Of a stretch of 64,000 bases of DNA, positions 46,091 through 59,346 are shown one piece after another. The position numbers were made by a program, and so were the translations under genes. Within the stretch, counting starts at the first letter, position 1. Each line of letters begins with the position of its first letter. The notes beneath the pieces were generated by a model. The model did no database searches and had not been told where the DNA came from. It saw only the letters and a list, made by a program, of their open reading frames with translations. The stretch is from Carposina sasakii (taxonomy: Eukaryota > Arthropoda > Insecta > Lepidoptera > Carposinidae), in NCBI GenBank assembly GCA_014607495.2, contig CP053159.1, positions 6,579,501 to 6,643,500 of the forward strand, written 5' to 3'.

Positions 46091-47551
46091 AATAAATAAA
46101 TAATTTAAAGAAAAATATATGAATTCTGTCTATTATCTAAAAGTCCATGTATGTAAAAATGAGATGAGCCCTAAAAATAATGATAAACTAAGAAAGGAAG
46201 TAGAAACTACGTTTGGAGAAAAAAATTACTAATTAGTAGTAGTGTGATATTATTTATAGACTGACGTGACGTAACATTATAACATTTTGTTAGTCGCAAA
46301 TAAAAACACTAAAATTTTAAAAAATGTGTGATGTATACATACGAGTATAGGCAGTAATGTTCTTATCATTTGCTCATCTTCTGTGTACCTAATTACTGTC
46401 AATATAGACCCCACAAAAGGGAAAAACGAACAATAGCGCTCCAATATTTTGAAGCCACGAGATATTCGTATTTCCCGGATAAATAGAACACTTCCAGGAA
46501 AATAAGCGAGCACAGAAAATGTCATATCAAAACTTACTCAATTGTATTGGAAAACACGTTCCCAAGTTATCGTATGTCATTATAGAGGCGGAACTCTTAT
46601 TAATGCAGCGTTCCGTGGATGCTCGTTTCCGGCTCTTTGTTGGCCCTCGAGCCGGCGGCGGCGCCCCGGTTTTTAGTCGACTTGTACTTATGTACTTACA
46701 TGTACACTTAGCAACAGGTCCACTTCTACCCAGCAGACGTGCAGTCTAACCAACTTATCTATGTGCCTTATGGTGTCGCCGCCTTCGCCGCTGTGCTGCC
46801 GGACCGAATGATGTTTTACGTGGCGGCCGTAGTTCCTTTTTTGTAGTTTCACGTAAGTTGGTGGAGTAAGCTTATCTACATAGCACGGTAGATACAGTCA
46901 GCAACCAGTATGCTTTTCCAAGAAAACTGAAATTAGTCACCGCTCTGTTAGCAGAGAATTAAAACGCTGGGCAATTATGAAATATGAATATAAATGTGTG
47001 AATATAAATTTTGTATGTAGAATGTTCATGGAATTCAATGCCGTTTCTACCCTACTGTTAAATTCTTTAGATTAAATACGGCATTGATGTTCATACGTTA
47101 CGTAGCGTTATGAATTAATATTGTATGCACTTTTTATTGCTTTTGTACCAATTATGTTTCGTAATAATAAAGTAAAGTTGTTGATAGAATAAAATATTTG
47201 CATGTCACAAATTTTGGCGAAAAATCACACTCACCAGCAAATTACATACCTAGTTATCACCTGTTAGTCCCACGTGGTGAGGGGTGAGCCTACCAAAGCT
47301 TTTGGGGTACAAATACAACATTCTAGCAACCGATAAGGAACCCAATGTACAAAGCGAAACATAATGTCTGTAATGTGATAAATGTAATACTAATAACTTT
47401 ATAATTAATCATTTTTTATTATTTCAGTCATGATTAATTATTATTTCTCTAATATATACTCTATAAAACTCTCAATCCATATTTTGTTTAAAAACTGCCA
47501 TCACTTAACCGATCACCTAATCCGTAATGAGAAAAATACAAGCGGATAATA
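46091..47551. other. No gene recognised; GC-rich patch 46600-46850
   Basis: The patch includes GAGCCGGCGGCGGCGCC and GTGTCGCCGCCTTCGCCGCT. It could be a promoter or first-exon region, but neither frame nor splice sites support a call. Confidence 0.35.
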
Positions 47552-47896
47552 CAAGGTGATTTTTGGTCGTCAACGTTCCCAAAAACTACGGAATCTCCTC
47601 ATCATCACGATCATTTTTCTCCATGGAAGCATACCTGGGAAGTATCTGGTTTCCATAATATTAGGGTCCAAAGTTGAGTAAATAGACTTGAGAAATGCAA
47701 ATAGACGCGTGTAGCAGGATTTTTTAACGAAAATAATTAATATCTGTCTATAAAAAAACTAACATAAACACTATAAATTTCGCACGATCAAGGAATTATA
47801 AAAAAAAATCTCAGCATTTTTTTTGGCATTAACTTATTTTATTTGATGTATAGAGTACGTACCCTTTGTTAATGGTGGCCACAAAAAAACATCCTG
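47552..47896 (+). mobile_element. MITE family D copy
   Basis: Starts CAAGGTGATTTTTGGTCGTC, ends ACATCCTG before TA; internal blocks as in the other copies. Confidence 0.82.
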
Positions 47897-48904
47897 TATA
47901 CAACCTTCACAGACCACATATGTGAAGCCAATCCCAGAGCTTATAAAGATGAAAATATGACACGAAGGTCAATAAATTTCGTCAATAGCCATTATACGAC
48001 GTTGTCGGGTGCGAAAATATGGAAGTGAGGGGAACTTCATGGCTCTTTGATTTAGGAGCAAGCGTGGCTTCATGTGGACATCCGTTGGCTGGATGAGCCA
48101 TTCAATTGCTACACTTTTAAAATTTATTATAACGTCCAATTTATGGGCACCTTCATTGTTTTTTTTTTTAGATATTTATGAAATCAATAATTCAGATATT
48201 TGATTAGGCATAAGCTAATTTTACTGAATACAGCCTCAAATATTGTATCAAAATTTAAACTCCATCTCTTGGAAGTGGAAAAATCTGGAATGATCATTGA
48301 CAAAACCAATGCCGAAATAAAATAAATAGAACGACGCCGTTATTAAAACTAGGTATATTTATATTGATTCTTGCCCCACAGATAACAAACTGTGACCTTT
48401 CAAAAATTCTACCAATATAAGCCAAGTCCAGTAGTTATAAACCTTACATCTCTGAGGCAAAGTCCCGGACACAGTTCTCGAGCGCAGCTGGCACCCGTCC
48501 GAGCTAGCTATACATAGCGAGCTAACGAAATAGAAAATACCATTATTCTTTTCGCAAGACAAGGAGGCGTTCAACCAATGTTATTTACTACTAGGTTTGT
48601 TTATTCCCTTTACATATTGTAAAATGTTGCGAACGTCTCTCTGGATTGTTTTCGAGCTTGAATCCACATCGGATCTGGAGTAACATGTATAAGTATCTCA
48701 TTTTGTTGGCTTCGATCCGTATTATGTTTCTGTTTCATTTGTAAGTGAAATCTTTATGTGCTACTTGTCTGAGATTGGACTTTAACCATAGATAACTTTA
48801 TATATCTTGTAAGATACTGTGTTTTTAGAGCTTTTTTCAGTGATTGAAGTTTGAGTCAATAATTATTGATGTAATATCATAGGTAGCAATTATTTCATAA
48901 ATCT
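47897..48904. other. No gene recognised
   Basis: Nothing supported. Confidence 0.4.
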
Positions 48905-49243
48905 ATACATATAATAAAAATGTAACTGATCGCTGTCTGTACATGGAAGATAAATGAGAAAAAATATTAAAGAAGACCTTTATCAACGCATTAGTACCCA
49001 AATCAATGATTTTTTGGATTTTTTGTCTGTTTGTCTGTTTTTCGGTTTGTCTGTTTGTCTGTGCGTTTGTGCACGCTAATCTCAGAAACGGCTGAACCGA
49101 TTTCGATGCAGTTTTCAGGAATATATTGTGATAGGTCCAACTTAAGATATAAGCTACTTTTTATCCCGGGAAAATGTTTTCATCCCGGATAATTTCAACA
49201 TTTTGTTTTTTCTGTAGTCCACGCGGACGGAGTCGCGGGTCTA
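48905..49243 (-). repeat. SINE-like family S, long subtype
   Basis: Reverse copy of 6963-7442: GATCGCTGTCTGTACATGGA, a GTTTGTCTGTTTGTCTGTGC run, CCCGGATAATTTCAACATTT and GTCCACGCGGACGGAGTCGC then GGGTCTAGTG. Confidence 0.8.
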
Positions 49244-49879
49244 GTGTAGAATATATGAGCAACTATGTAGAATTTATTTATGAAATTTTCATGGCCAACA
49301 GCAATCCTGACGTTCGCGTTGGCAAGTATTTCATAAGAGTAGGAAATCAAATATTTTTGAATATTTTTACTGTTTACCGTACGCTAAATATTAGTTATTT
49401 TTTACAGTCATGTCCTTAAAAAATAATCAATACTTCGTATTAGGCAGCTACTATAGGTAATGAGTCGTTGTAGTTTATGAATACATAATGACTATGGAAT
49501 ATAGGATAGAAACAACTCTATTTAATATCCCTATATTAAGAAATATTTTTATCAACTAGTTCTACATTTGTTAAACTTAAGTAGGTAGGTAAGTACATCA
49601 AAATTATTTTCTTTCACAGAAATTAATACAAAGTAACCACGTACAATAGATCATTTGTTTTCTAAACAATACTGTTCCTTTTCTATTAGAGAATGGTCGT
49701 CTAAAGATCTAACAGTAAAAATACTTGGTATGATATCAGATAGTAAATATGGATTCTTAACAATGTCACGCTTAAGTGAAGCATGTAGAAATAACGAGCA
49801 AAGATCTAAAGCAAGAGCACTCAACGGATTATTTAAAACTTCTATTTCTTTTCTTTTTTCATTTACAATTCTAATAACT

Positions 49880-50158
49880 TCTATGCTGCTCTGGGAGTGA
49901 AAAAAAAACGTATAATACTACAGCTGCTTCTCTTCCCGGGCATACTGTACAAGTCAGTAGAGGGACAAGAGGGGCTTGGTGTTTTGTAGGCGATGGGCTG
50001 ACCATCTGACACTACTAACCGAACTTGTACATCTCAACTATACCCTCAAAATTGGTCAGAAGTGGCACCATGTGGTTCTATCGGCCCTTGGTGCTCTGCC
50101 TACCCCGTAAGGGATAAAGGTGTGATTATAATATGTATGTATATGTATGTAACTAATA
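49880..50158 (+). repeat. Repeat family E
   Basis: TATGCTGCTCTGGGAGTGAA, TTCCCGGGCATACTGTACAA, GGCACCATGTGGTTCTATCG and CCGTAAGGGATAAAGGTGTG, with an ATGT tetranucleotide tail. Same as 54640-54900 (reverse) and 57878-58085. Likely a LINE 3' end. Confidence 0.75.
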
Positions 50159-53100
50159 AATTCTATTCGTCATTGCTTTTCGTAATATTTGCTTAGTGTT
50201 GATGGTTCGAAGTAATTGAGATATGAAGAGATTGAAAACATTAGACCACAATTTATCAGAAAATTAACTCAAATAGTCTAAACTTCGTCAAGAACTAATT
50301 TGTGAGGGCGTATTAAAATGACATTACCGTAAGATAGTAGAGAAACCATTATTCCTACATTATGTTTTCCATTATCGTTGATTTATGTATGGGTTTTGTT
50401 TTTATATATTTTTTATATAAGCATTAACGGGTAGTAAAAAGAAATGGAAATCAATAGTTCCTCTTCACTTTCTATTTTTACGATTTGAGAATACACGCTC
50501 GTTATAAATATATAACGAGATTATCATAAATATATTTAAAATTTTTAAAAAATAATGATAAATATGTCAAAAAAATACACGTAAATAAGTACAATACATT
50601 CTAAATATAAGATGACTCGAACCTAAAATATGAAAAAATACACATCATTTTCCGGAAATCCTTAGACCCCTTGATGTCCATATTTTCATTCAAATTTGTA
50701 AGAAAATAGGCAAATCCAACTAATATTAACCAAACATAAATAAATCGCGCTGCTCGTTTCTACTGCATGATAAAATCTGTGTATTCAATTTACTCGGCGT
50801 CAATCCTCAACCACAGCCGTTTCGGTGCCGATAGTAAATGGAGTCAAACTTCCATGACCCTATTCATGAATACACAAAGTGAATAAGAATCTGTTGGAGA
50901 TATTTCATACCCCGGCCGTAACTCTAGTCCGAACCAATCTTCCAGGCATTCAAATTGATGGTAAGGGAACGTTTCACCATTAGAGGGGACTTATTAATTC
51001 CCCTTTCGACAGGCCGACCGAGGAGGCCATAAATTCACCTCAACCAAAGGGATGACCAATTTCAGAACATTTACGAGCCACAAATTACGCAACCGCTGAA
51101 ATATACTGGGCCAGGACCGCAGAGCGTGGGGCAAGCGGGAAAGAAAAAGCCCAAATGTTAATTTAATGTTGAGAGCCGCAGAAAATTGCACGAGTCGTCA
51201 AGATGGAATAAATATATGGCCGGGCCGCGAAAGGTCCAGATACTAATTTTATGCAGGGTAAATGGGCCGGCGAAATCGATATTCATTTGCCTACCACACC
51301 GTTAATTTTTCGTTAAAAATGATATCATGAAAATTACGTAGCTACTAACTTTTATGTTCCAGAAGATGAGCTCGTAAATTTTAAAGGTTTTCGGTCTCTC
51401 GTTAATATAAATGCTTGTTTTAATTAGCTGGCATTTACGTGTAACTTTACAGTTTTTGGCTTAATTATGGATATTGGTAGTTATAATATTAATTATTTAT
51501 TTAAATACATCTAAATAACATTTATAACATAAGAAGTTTAAGTTTAAATCAGTCATCTTAGTTAAAACTTTACTTATCTAACAAAAATCCTAATGGAGAG
51601 TATAAATAACTAAATAAAGTAGCCATGGATTTAATAGCTACCAGTGAGATTATAAATTATCTTTTGAGCAAGTGTACCTATTTATCATGCACTCATACCC
51701 ATGAATGAAATATAAAGAAAAAAGAATGACTGAGTGTTCTTCTTATACTAACATAGGTATAATATAAAGCTATTTTATACAGTGTCATAGCGTCAAGGGT
51801 GCTACTTTAGGCAATTTTTGTAACATTAGCTTTTATGTATAATAAGGTTATTCAGAAACAAAAAAAGGGAAAACAAAACATTCGGCAACTTTCTACTTAT
51901 AATGGCTGTTTTATTGTTCGCCCCGATATATCTGAGCCAGTTTGGTTACTGTTCGAGCTAACTGTTTTATCACTTTATTGCATGAGATCGCATAAACTTA
52001 CGAAGCAATGTCAATAAAATGTAACTGTAGGGAAAATACTTCGTTGTTTGTTTGTCCCAAGTGCCGCAGATCACAATAGGAAGAAAGCAATTTACATTTT
52101 AATACACACATTGTATCCACTGGAGTTGTAAAAGAGGTCGTAAACCGTTGAAGTGGATCGGGAAATCAATTCCAGGGCTTAATTAAAGTTGACTTGTCCT
52201 GGATTGGCTCATTGTTTTCTTGGAGAGGTATAATGAGGATTTGCGAAATGCCTTTGAAATCTGTTGAGGGGTTCTTTGAACCTTGTTTGGGTCGTTTTGG
52301 TCTTTACCAGGATCCTTGCCTATCTTATTTATATTCATAATGTTGTTTAATCGTGTATATATCTGTGATTTCGAGAGAGTTTCATAACAGAACATATAAG
52401 GCCCAGTCTTCATAAATATAACTGCACTCAATCATCCCCACTATATTGGAAAACCTCGGAAAATTAGATATATACGAAAGCTTGATCCAATGACGAATAA
52501 ACGCACAGTCTTAACCGCTGATCATAGAGACCGGAACTTGGAAGTTCTTGGTATGTCGTTAGGCATCCGTTAACAAGGGCTTTTTAAAATTCTATCGTTA
52601 TGGGGAGAGAGGGGAGAGTTTGTATAGGACAACGCGATTTTTTTAATCTAATCTACTTCATATTTTATAAAACAAAATACATACCTTAAGAATTTTTGGG
52701 TAACACTAACAAAGCATTTCCTAAAATTTTCTAGGAAACATGAAAAAAAAAAATTACGCGTAAGTATGAAGACTTGGGCGTCCAATAGACAAATTATTTG
52801 TACCTAAGTGATACCTATCTATGTAAGGTTGAAGATAATTTGTAAATCCTTGTTACATAGACGTTTTAAGTATTATTCTTTTAACCACATAAAACAAATA
52901 AATAACTCCCAAGTTTACGAGTATTTAAATTAATCCAGATAAATTAAAAGTTAAGGATAACAGGAAAACTTCGTATTTTAACGTTTAATAAGATTTCAAA
53001 CTTCGGTAGCAAACACAAATAACACCAAGAGAGATTATATTACGTGCGTAGTTAATATCGCAGTATTCGCAGTATATTCCCCATGTGTGCAAATGCAGAC

Positions 53101-53649
53101 AGTGGAAAATTAAAAAGGTGATAGCAATGTGTATCGCGCGAAATGGGAAATCCGCCATTTTGTCATTACTTTCAAAGTTAATGGAATAGTGGCTCGTTTT
53201 GCGAAAAGATAAAAACAGCGAAATTACGAGTATCTGAAAATGCGTAAAACTTGCGGCCATTTTAAGTCTTGCCTGTTTTCAGTTTAATAAAAGTATTATA
53301 ATAATGTGTTGATTTCGCAATTTGCGCTCAATATTCACGCAAATGGCCATTGACGTTATAGGCCTATTTCTATAATAAGTGTAAGTACCTGATTTTTTAT
53401 AATTTAACAGTCTTGTTTGCATTTGGTAAAATTATAAGAAGCACTTTAAAAAGCAATAAAAATGTATTGACACAAAAAAGAAACCTCTCTACACCGACAC
53501 AGAAATATTAAATATCCGGTACAAAAGAAGTCAGGGAAAGCAAAATACGGAAATAAACAAAAACGTTGAGACATTATCCTACGTGGATAAGCCAAGTTAG
53601 CTTTGTTTCGCATTTAATTTCGTATAACGGTCCAAAGTCAACCACTACA
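50159..53649. other. No gene recognised
   Basis: 50930-51290 is GC-richer, contains CGACAGGCCGACCGAGGAGG and CCAGGACCGCAGAGCGTGGG, and has a 65-codon minus ORF with no known domain; it may be conserved non-coding DNA. The rest is AT-rich with short ORFs only. Confidence 0.4.
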
Positions 53650-54124
53650 CAGGATGTTTGTAACAGCCAGGCAAATATTGATACCATGACTTCAGACCAT
53701 GATTCTAAGGCGGAAAACACTGAAAATGTTCCCAGAAAAATTTTTAAAATTTTCCGACATATTTTTCATATTTTCATTTCTTTTTTTAATTTGTTTGTTT
53801 AATTAAGTCTTAAATAATGACTTCAAATTTAAATTTTAACCAAAAGATGGTTATCGATAAAAAAAGCTCTCATAAAAGTTCAAAAAACCTGATCAACCCT
53901 CATGAAGAATCACAAGTGATCCAAAAAATAGCAATGTGTTACACAATAACCGATAAGCATATTTAATTAGTCACAGGATAGCCCGATACAATTAGCTTGG
54001 AGAGCAAAGACTACTGATAATCAAATCAAAAATACATTTCCTGCGAGTAATATCACTGTCGTATAACTCGACACAATGGTACTTGGTGTGGTATTTCAGT
54101 ACTTGCCTGGCTGTCACACACACA
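53650..54124 (+). mobile_element. MITE family B copy
   Basis: Starts CAGGATGTTTGTAACAGCCA and ends with CCTGGCTGTCACACACACA. Interior shared with 6151-6598, including AAGTGATCCAAAAAATAGCA and AGTCACAGGATAGCCCGATA. Confidence 0.8.
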
Positions 54125-54134
54125 TATGCATAGG

Positions 54135-54300
54135 TAGAATTATTATTATTATTTATTTATTATTATAAAGAGGTATAGTACAAATTTTTATTAGTCTATG
54201 CCCTGCAAAACTGTTTCAACAGTTTGTCTGCAGGAGTGGAGTCTCCTTTTAACATATTATATAAGTACATAATTATTTACTTTGCATCCTTAGTGAGTCC
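54135..54300. repeat. Probable LINE 3' tail, reverse
   Basis: TATTATTATTATTTATTTAT followed by TATGCCCTGCAAAACTGTTT and CTGCAGGAGTGGAGTCTCC, a pattern I associate with lepidopteran LINE 3' ends; no second copy here. Confidence 0.35.
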
Positions 54301-54332
54301 CTATGGTAATTGAATTGAAAAATGAATTGAAT

Positions 54333-54380
54333 TATTATGAAATGAACATTGTTGATTTCAAACAATGTTCATTCCATAAT
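54333..54380. repeat. ~20-bp hairpin
   Basis: ATTATGAAATGAACATTGTT and AACAATGTTCATTCCATAAT pair around the loop GATTTCA with one mismatch or shift. Confidence 0.6.
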
Positions 54381-54639
54381 GCAATGAAACTGAATCGGTA
54401 CACCTTTTTATTTACCAATCTTTGTTCTTTGGTAGTCTCTTTGTCAGCCCGGTACAATCAGTTTAAAATGCAATTCGATGCTTTTATCCACGACCAACTT
54501 AAAAAACTGGGTTACTGCTGATATTGTCAATTATTTCAATAATTTAATTGATTGGTTTGCTGAAAGAAACTAATGTGATATATTGGTAACTTTATTATGC
54601 TTTATTTATATGCAAGAAAAAATTAATACATATACTTAG

Positions 54640-54900
54640 CATACATATAATCACGCCTTTATCCCTTACGGGGTAGGCAGAGCACCAAGGGCCGATAGGA
54701 CCACATGGTGCCACTTCTGACCAATTTTGAGGGTATAGTTGAGATGTACAAGTTCGGTTAATAGGGACAGGTGGTCAGCCCATCGCCTACAAAACACCAA
54801 GACCCTCTTGTCCCTCTACTGACTTGTACAGTATGCCCGGGAAGAGAAGCAGCTGTGTATTATACTTTTTTTTTCACTCCCAGAGCAGCATAGAAGAAAA
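54640..54900 (-). repeat. Repeat family E, reverse
   Basis: TCCCTTACGGGGTAGGCAGA, CACATGGTGCCACTTCTGAC, TACAGTATGCCCGGGAAGAG and TTTCACTCCCAGAGCAGCAT. Confidence 0.75.
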
Positions 54901-56302
54901 AAATAATACAAAAAACATTGTTGGTAAGCTTAGTTCTACAAAGAGGCTAGTGAATCTATGCATATTCCTATGAAGAGGCCGACAGCGATATTCAGATTTT
55001 TTTACGAAAAATGCTGAGCTGCATATTTGTTATATGTAAAACTTTTATAGAAAATTCTTAGAACCTCAAACTACATTGTATCGGTTGATATTTTTTTACC
55101 AATACCTATATATTTGTAGAGGTGTGCGAGGGCCGTAGTAAATGGAGGTCCGTGATCGCTGCCTACCCTTCTGGGAAAGAGGCGTGATTTTATGTACCTC
55201 AGTATGTATGTATTTAGACATTTGTATATTTATTTATTGGCAGACCCAATATACCTAAACAGCTACAGTCAGTTTGTACTAAGTTAACACCAGACGTACT
55301 TATCAGGTAAATAAAATTATCATGTAAATGCAATGATTGCAGAGACAAGGTACACAACACTAGCCAAATACGAAAATGACGAACAAAAACCATTATTTTT
55401 ATGCGAAAATAACAAATTTTTTATTTCTTTATAAATTTTTCCATAACATTTATTATATAAATATGTGTATTTCGGAAGTAAATTTTAATTCCAGGAAGAC
55501 ATAATGTTTCAATAAAATTCTATTGAATGGCTCTAAAGTAGCTTAACACCTTGAGATGTTCCAGCAATAGTTCGTTGTCAACACAAGAAACCCTCTTTCT
55601 CAATAAGAAAATCATTCTTTTATATTCTCTGGATTTTTTACATAAACTCACGATGTTTAATATTTTTACAACAGAACAGCCAATATGACTTGATAGAAAA
55701 TAATAAAAAATGTGTGTAAGTTGGCTGGTACCAAAAAATATTCTGCCAAGAACTCATACTAAGATGAAATGAAGCAATCTCTCAGACAGGATTAAAATGG
55801 CATTTAAACTGAAGTCTGGTATTAAATAGAAGACACAAAGAATTCACTCGACTATTATTTAAAATATTAGATTTTTATGACATCTAATTACTGTGGAGCG
55901 ACTCTGTAAAGTTACTCGACATTTCTTTACTCGAGCTGATTGGGAATATAATCATACACCCATCTTAAAATAGAATGTGAGAAGTATGAATGAACAGTTA
56001 ATATCGATTTTCTTTTTTCGTCTTTAATGCTAGGATGTCTTTCAACGTTCTCTTGAGTAGTCGACAGTAGAATAGAATACGTCGAGTACTGGCATAAGAA
56101 GGTACTATGAAACATGCGAGCGTAGCCAAATCAGCTGATCAATACTTTAATATTTAAAATATTTAATAGCAGGTTAAGTAGTAGGTTTAGGTCAGGCTAC
56201 TTGACATGACACTTAAAAATTAAATTATTAAGTATACTTAGCTACTTTACCTGCACTTGATAATCGGGATTTACATAAACACCTACTTATTATATGTATA
56301 TA
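54901..56302. other. No gene recognised
   Basis: Nothing supported. Confidence 0.4.
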
Positions 56303-56681
56303 CAGAATGATTTTTGGTCGTCAACGTTCCCGAAAACTACGGCATTTCCTCATCATCATGATCATTTTTCTCCATGGAAGCATACCTGGGATGTGTCTGG
56401 TTTCCAAAATATTAGGGTCCAACGTTAAGTAAATAGACTGCGTTTTTCTGCATAAATGCACATTGACGCGTGTAGTAAGATTTTTCCACGAGAAATAATT
56501 AATATCTCTCTATGAAAAAACTAGCATAAACACTGGACACTATAATTTCGCTCGATCAAGCAATTTTAAAAAAATCGAAAAAAATTACATAGTTTCCCAG
56601 CATTTTTTTTGGCATAAACTTACTTTATTTGATGTACAGAGTACGTACCCTTCGTCAAGGGTGGCAACAAAAAACATCCTG
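56303..56681 (+). mobile_element. MITE family D copy
   Basis: Starts CAGAATGATTTTTGGTCGTC after TA and ends ACATCCTG before TA; carries all family landmarks. Confidence 0.85.
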
Positions 56682-56733
56682 TATAAGTTACCCTAATCTA
56701 ACCTACAAACTACCACATGTACCTGTTCTACAG

Positions 56734-56847
56734 GTCATCAAAAACGCGACCACGGCCACCAATCAAGATGTTCAAGGGATAAAAATTGGATTAACGGCGC
56801 CCAAGTTGGACTACCTGGCTTTGACCGATAACTTACTCCGCCTTTAA
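56734..56847 (+). CDS. Candidate terminal coding exon, unrecognised gene
   Basis: A splice-acceptor-like CCTGTTCTACAG is followed by 37 clean codons: VIKNATTATNQDVQGIKIGL, then TAPKLDYLALTDNLLRL, then TAA. The base composition (GCG, ACC, GCC codons) stands out against the AT-rich flanks, the frame starts exactly at the acceptor, and 3'-UTR-like AT-rich DNA follows. I do not recognise the peptide and found no partner exon upstream, so it may be chance. If real it is the last exon of a plus-strand gene, antisense to TMTC2 or outside it. Confidence 0.35.
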   Translation, partial: VIKNATTATNQDVQGIKIGLTAPKLDYLALTDNLLRL

Positions 56848-57118
56848 TCCACTCTTTTGTGACGTTAATCCGATTTAGTTATTTTTGTTAAGGCGCTCCA
56901 ATAGACGAATTTTAGGTATTTGAGGGGGTTGAGGTAGACGTAACTGCGGGGTGCCCCCCGCAACCAGCGCAATCTGCCGCGGACGTCCTTATTCTGTCGC
57001 CATCCGTATTCTGGTTGATTTCGGGATTAATTGCCGGGATTTTAATTTCTTTCCTGTATAATCTATTTTGTAACTGGATTGCTTACTGCGTAAATTGTAA
57101 ATATAATTTTAAAATTTA

Positions 57119-57450
57119 CAGGGTGTAGGTGACAGCCAGGCAAATACTGGAATGCTGAACAAGTACTATAGGGTTGAGTTACACGACAATATTATAACTC
57201 GCAGGAAATGCATTTTTATTTTGATTATCCGTACCTAATGTTTGTTTTCCGCGCCAATTGTATCGGGCGATATCGACTAGTTAAATGGGCTTATTGGTTA
57301 TTGTGTGATACATAGCTGTTTTTTGGATCACTTGTGACTCTCTATTAGGGTTGATCAGGTTTTTGGACTTTTTGAGCGTGACTGGTTTTTTTTTTTAAAT
57401 CGTCTATTGGTAAAATTTTTGTTTTTAAGCCATTTTCTAAGGCCGAATTA
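57119..57450 (-). mobile_element. MITE family B, truncated reverse copy
   Basis: TA-flanked CAGGGTGTAGGTGACAGCCA end, followed by GTGTGATACATAGCTG and CTTGTGACTCTCTATTAGGG in reverse relative to 10582-11350; it stops near 57450 without the other end. Confidence 0.75.
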
Positions 57451-57877
57451 AATAAACAAAACATAACATAATGAGTGAGATCAACACTAAAATATCGTTT
57501 CATCAATTCGATTCTGAAACTTCGCCGGCAGCTGCCGCGGCACGCTCGTTCCGCTCGCTCGGCTCGTGCGTTGTTTGTCATACTCTAACCTAACCTAACT
57601 TATTATTTTTATCATTGTATGAAAAGGGAACTGTTACACCGACAAATCGTCATTCGTCTTATACTAGTTGTGCGCTAAGGTTTGCTGTGCAGTCAGTATT
57701 TATGATGAGATTGTAGTATTTTTGTACCAAAAGGTATTAATTTGTCTTGCATTCGAGGAAAACAGTTTATGTTGGGCTGATATTATGTATTTTCGAATTA
57801 TCTGCTGTAGTTGTTTTATAAAACATTGAGTTTATTTGTACTAAAATAATTTAATTGCTGTAATAAAGTATATAAAG
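57451..57877. other. No gene recognised
   Basis: A GC-rich patch at 57515-57570 (GCCGGCAGCTGCCGCGGCAC) precedes CTAACCTAACCTAAC; no exon can be supported. Confidence 0.35.
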
Positions 57878-58085
57878 GGCATACTGTACAAGTCAGTAGA
57901 GGAACAAGAGGGTCTTGATGTTTTGTAGGCGATGGGCTGACCATCTGTCACTACTAACCGAACTTGTATATCTCAACTATACCCTCAAAGTTGGTCAGAA
58001 GTGGCACCATGTGGTTCTATTGGCCCTTGGTACTCTGCCTACCCCGTAAGGGATAAAGGCGTGATTATATGTATGTATGTATGTA
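57878..58085 (+). repeat. Repeat family E, 3' part
   Basis: GGGCATACTGTACAAGTCAG through GTAAGGGATAAAGGCGTGAT and an ATGT tail. Confidence 0.75.
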
Positions 58086-58424
58086 ATAAAGTATATAAAA
58101 GATGAGATTAAATTGATGGGCGATTATTTATTTGATGTGCAATTAAAAATATCTCCTAAACAAATAGCTATGATCGGTTATAGGTTGCAGTTGCTGGATA
58201 AAACACATTATTATTTATAACTCAAAACGAGTCAACTGATATTCATGAAAATTGGCATATATATGTAATTTGGTCCAACTTAGATGATAGGATAGTTATT
58301 ATTTAAATTAATGGTCTTAATAACTAATAATTAATAAAAAAAACTGATCATCAACGTTGGTTGTTGTTATTAATCGTACGTTCCATAAGTCTGCAACAGA
58401 TGGCGCCTTCTGAATTCTTCTGTC

Positions 58425-58470
58425 TTTTCTGCAGTCCACGCGGACGGAGTCGCGGGCGTCCGCTAGTTAT
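58425..58470 (-). repeat. SINE-like family S, 5' end only
   Basis: GCAGTCCACGCGGACGGAGT then CGCGGGCGTCCGCTAGTT. Confidence 0.7.
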
Positions 58471-58509
58471 TTATAACTCTTCTACTCCGAAGTGGTATTA
58501 AAGTATGAT

Positions 58510-59255
58510 CTTCAAATTCTTCCTTCGGATTATAAATGCGAAAGTAACTCTGTCTGTCTGAGTGTTACGCAATCACGCCTAAACTACTGAACCGATTTAA
58601 ATGAAATTTGGTACAGAGATAGTCTAGAGCCTGAAAAAGGACATAGGCTACTTTTTAATGCAAAAAAGAGATGTAAGGGGTTGAAATAGTGGATGAAAGT
58701 TTGTATGGAAATTACGTCATTTTTAAAGCTAGAAGCTTAAAACTTATTTTTTAGGCTTTTCATTAGATATAAATAAATACGACATTCAAAGTTTGTAAAA
58801 GAATACCCTAAAGGGGCTAAAAATAGGGGGTGAAAAATTTTGTGTGATGACGTCGGAAAAAAGCTTAGGGCTCAGAAAATAAAAATATAGAACAGAACAA
58901 TACAGAGAATTAAGTAAGAAACTTGCCAAGCACTGCGCGCCATATGAAAAAAAGGGATGTAAGAGGTTGAAATAGGGGATGAAAGTTTGTATGGAAATTA
59001 CGTCATTTTTAAAGTTTTGTCTCACTACAAATATGCGAGTACAACTTCAAAATGATTATCAAGCAGGACAATATGCAACAAACAGCTCTTTTAAAAATCG
59101 TACTAAAAACGTCGCATATAAAAATGTACTTAAATAAGCTTAATAACTTATTTTAATGTACATGTGTTTTACTTGCAAAATAATTAGCCTAAAAAAATTA
59201 AAATGCTGCCCAAAGTCACTATTTCACGCGGACGAAGTCGCGGGACAGCTAGGGA
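58510..59255 (-). repeat. Family S-related block, duplicated interior
   Basis: Begins GATTATAAATGCGAAAGTAA and ends CACGCGGACGAAGTCGCGGG. The block GATGAAAGTTTGTATGGAAA then TTACGTCATTTTTAAAG occurs at both 58691 and 58978, so the middle is a tandem or nested duplication. Confidence 0.6.
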
Positions 59256-59346
59256 TTAGCGGGCAACTTAGGGATTTATGTTCGAAACAATTTGAAATCA
59301 TATACATAATAGTCAACGCCCATTATCCCCCAAAGTGGTGTATATA

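Noticed and set aside
57590..57602. CTAACCTAACCTAAC, similar to the insect telomere repeat
   Set aside because: Only about three units, inside ordinary DNA; this motif occurs by chance and in other contexts.
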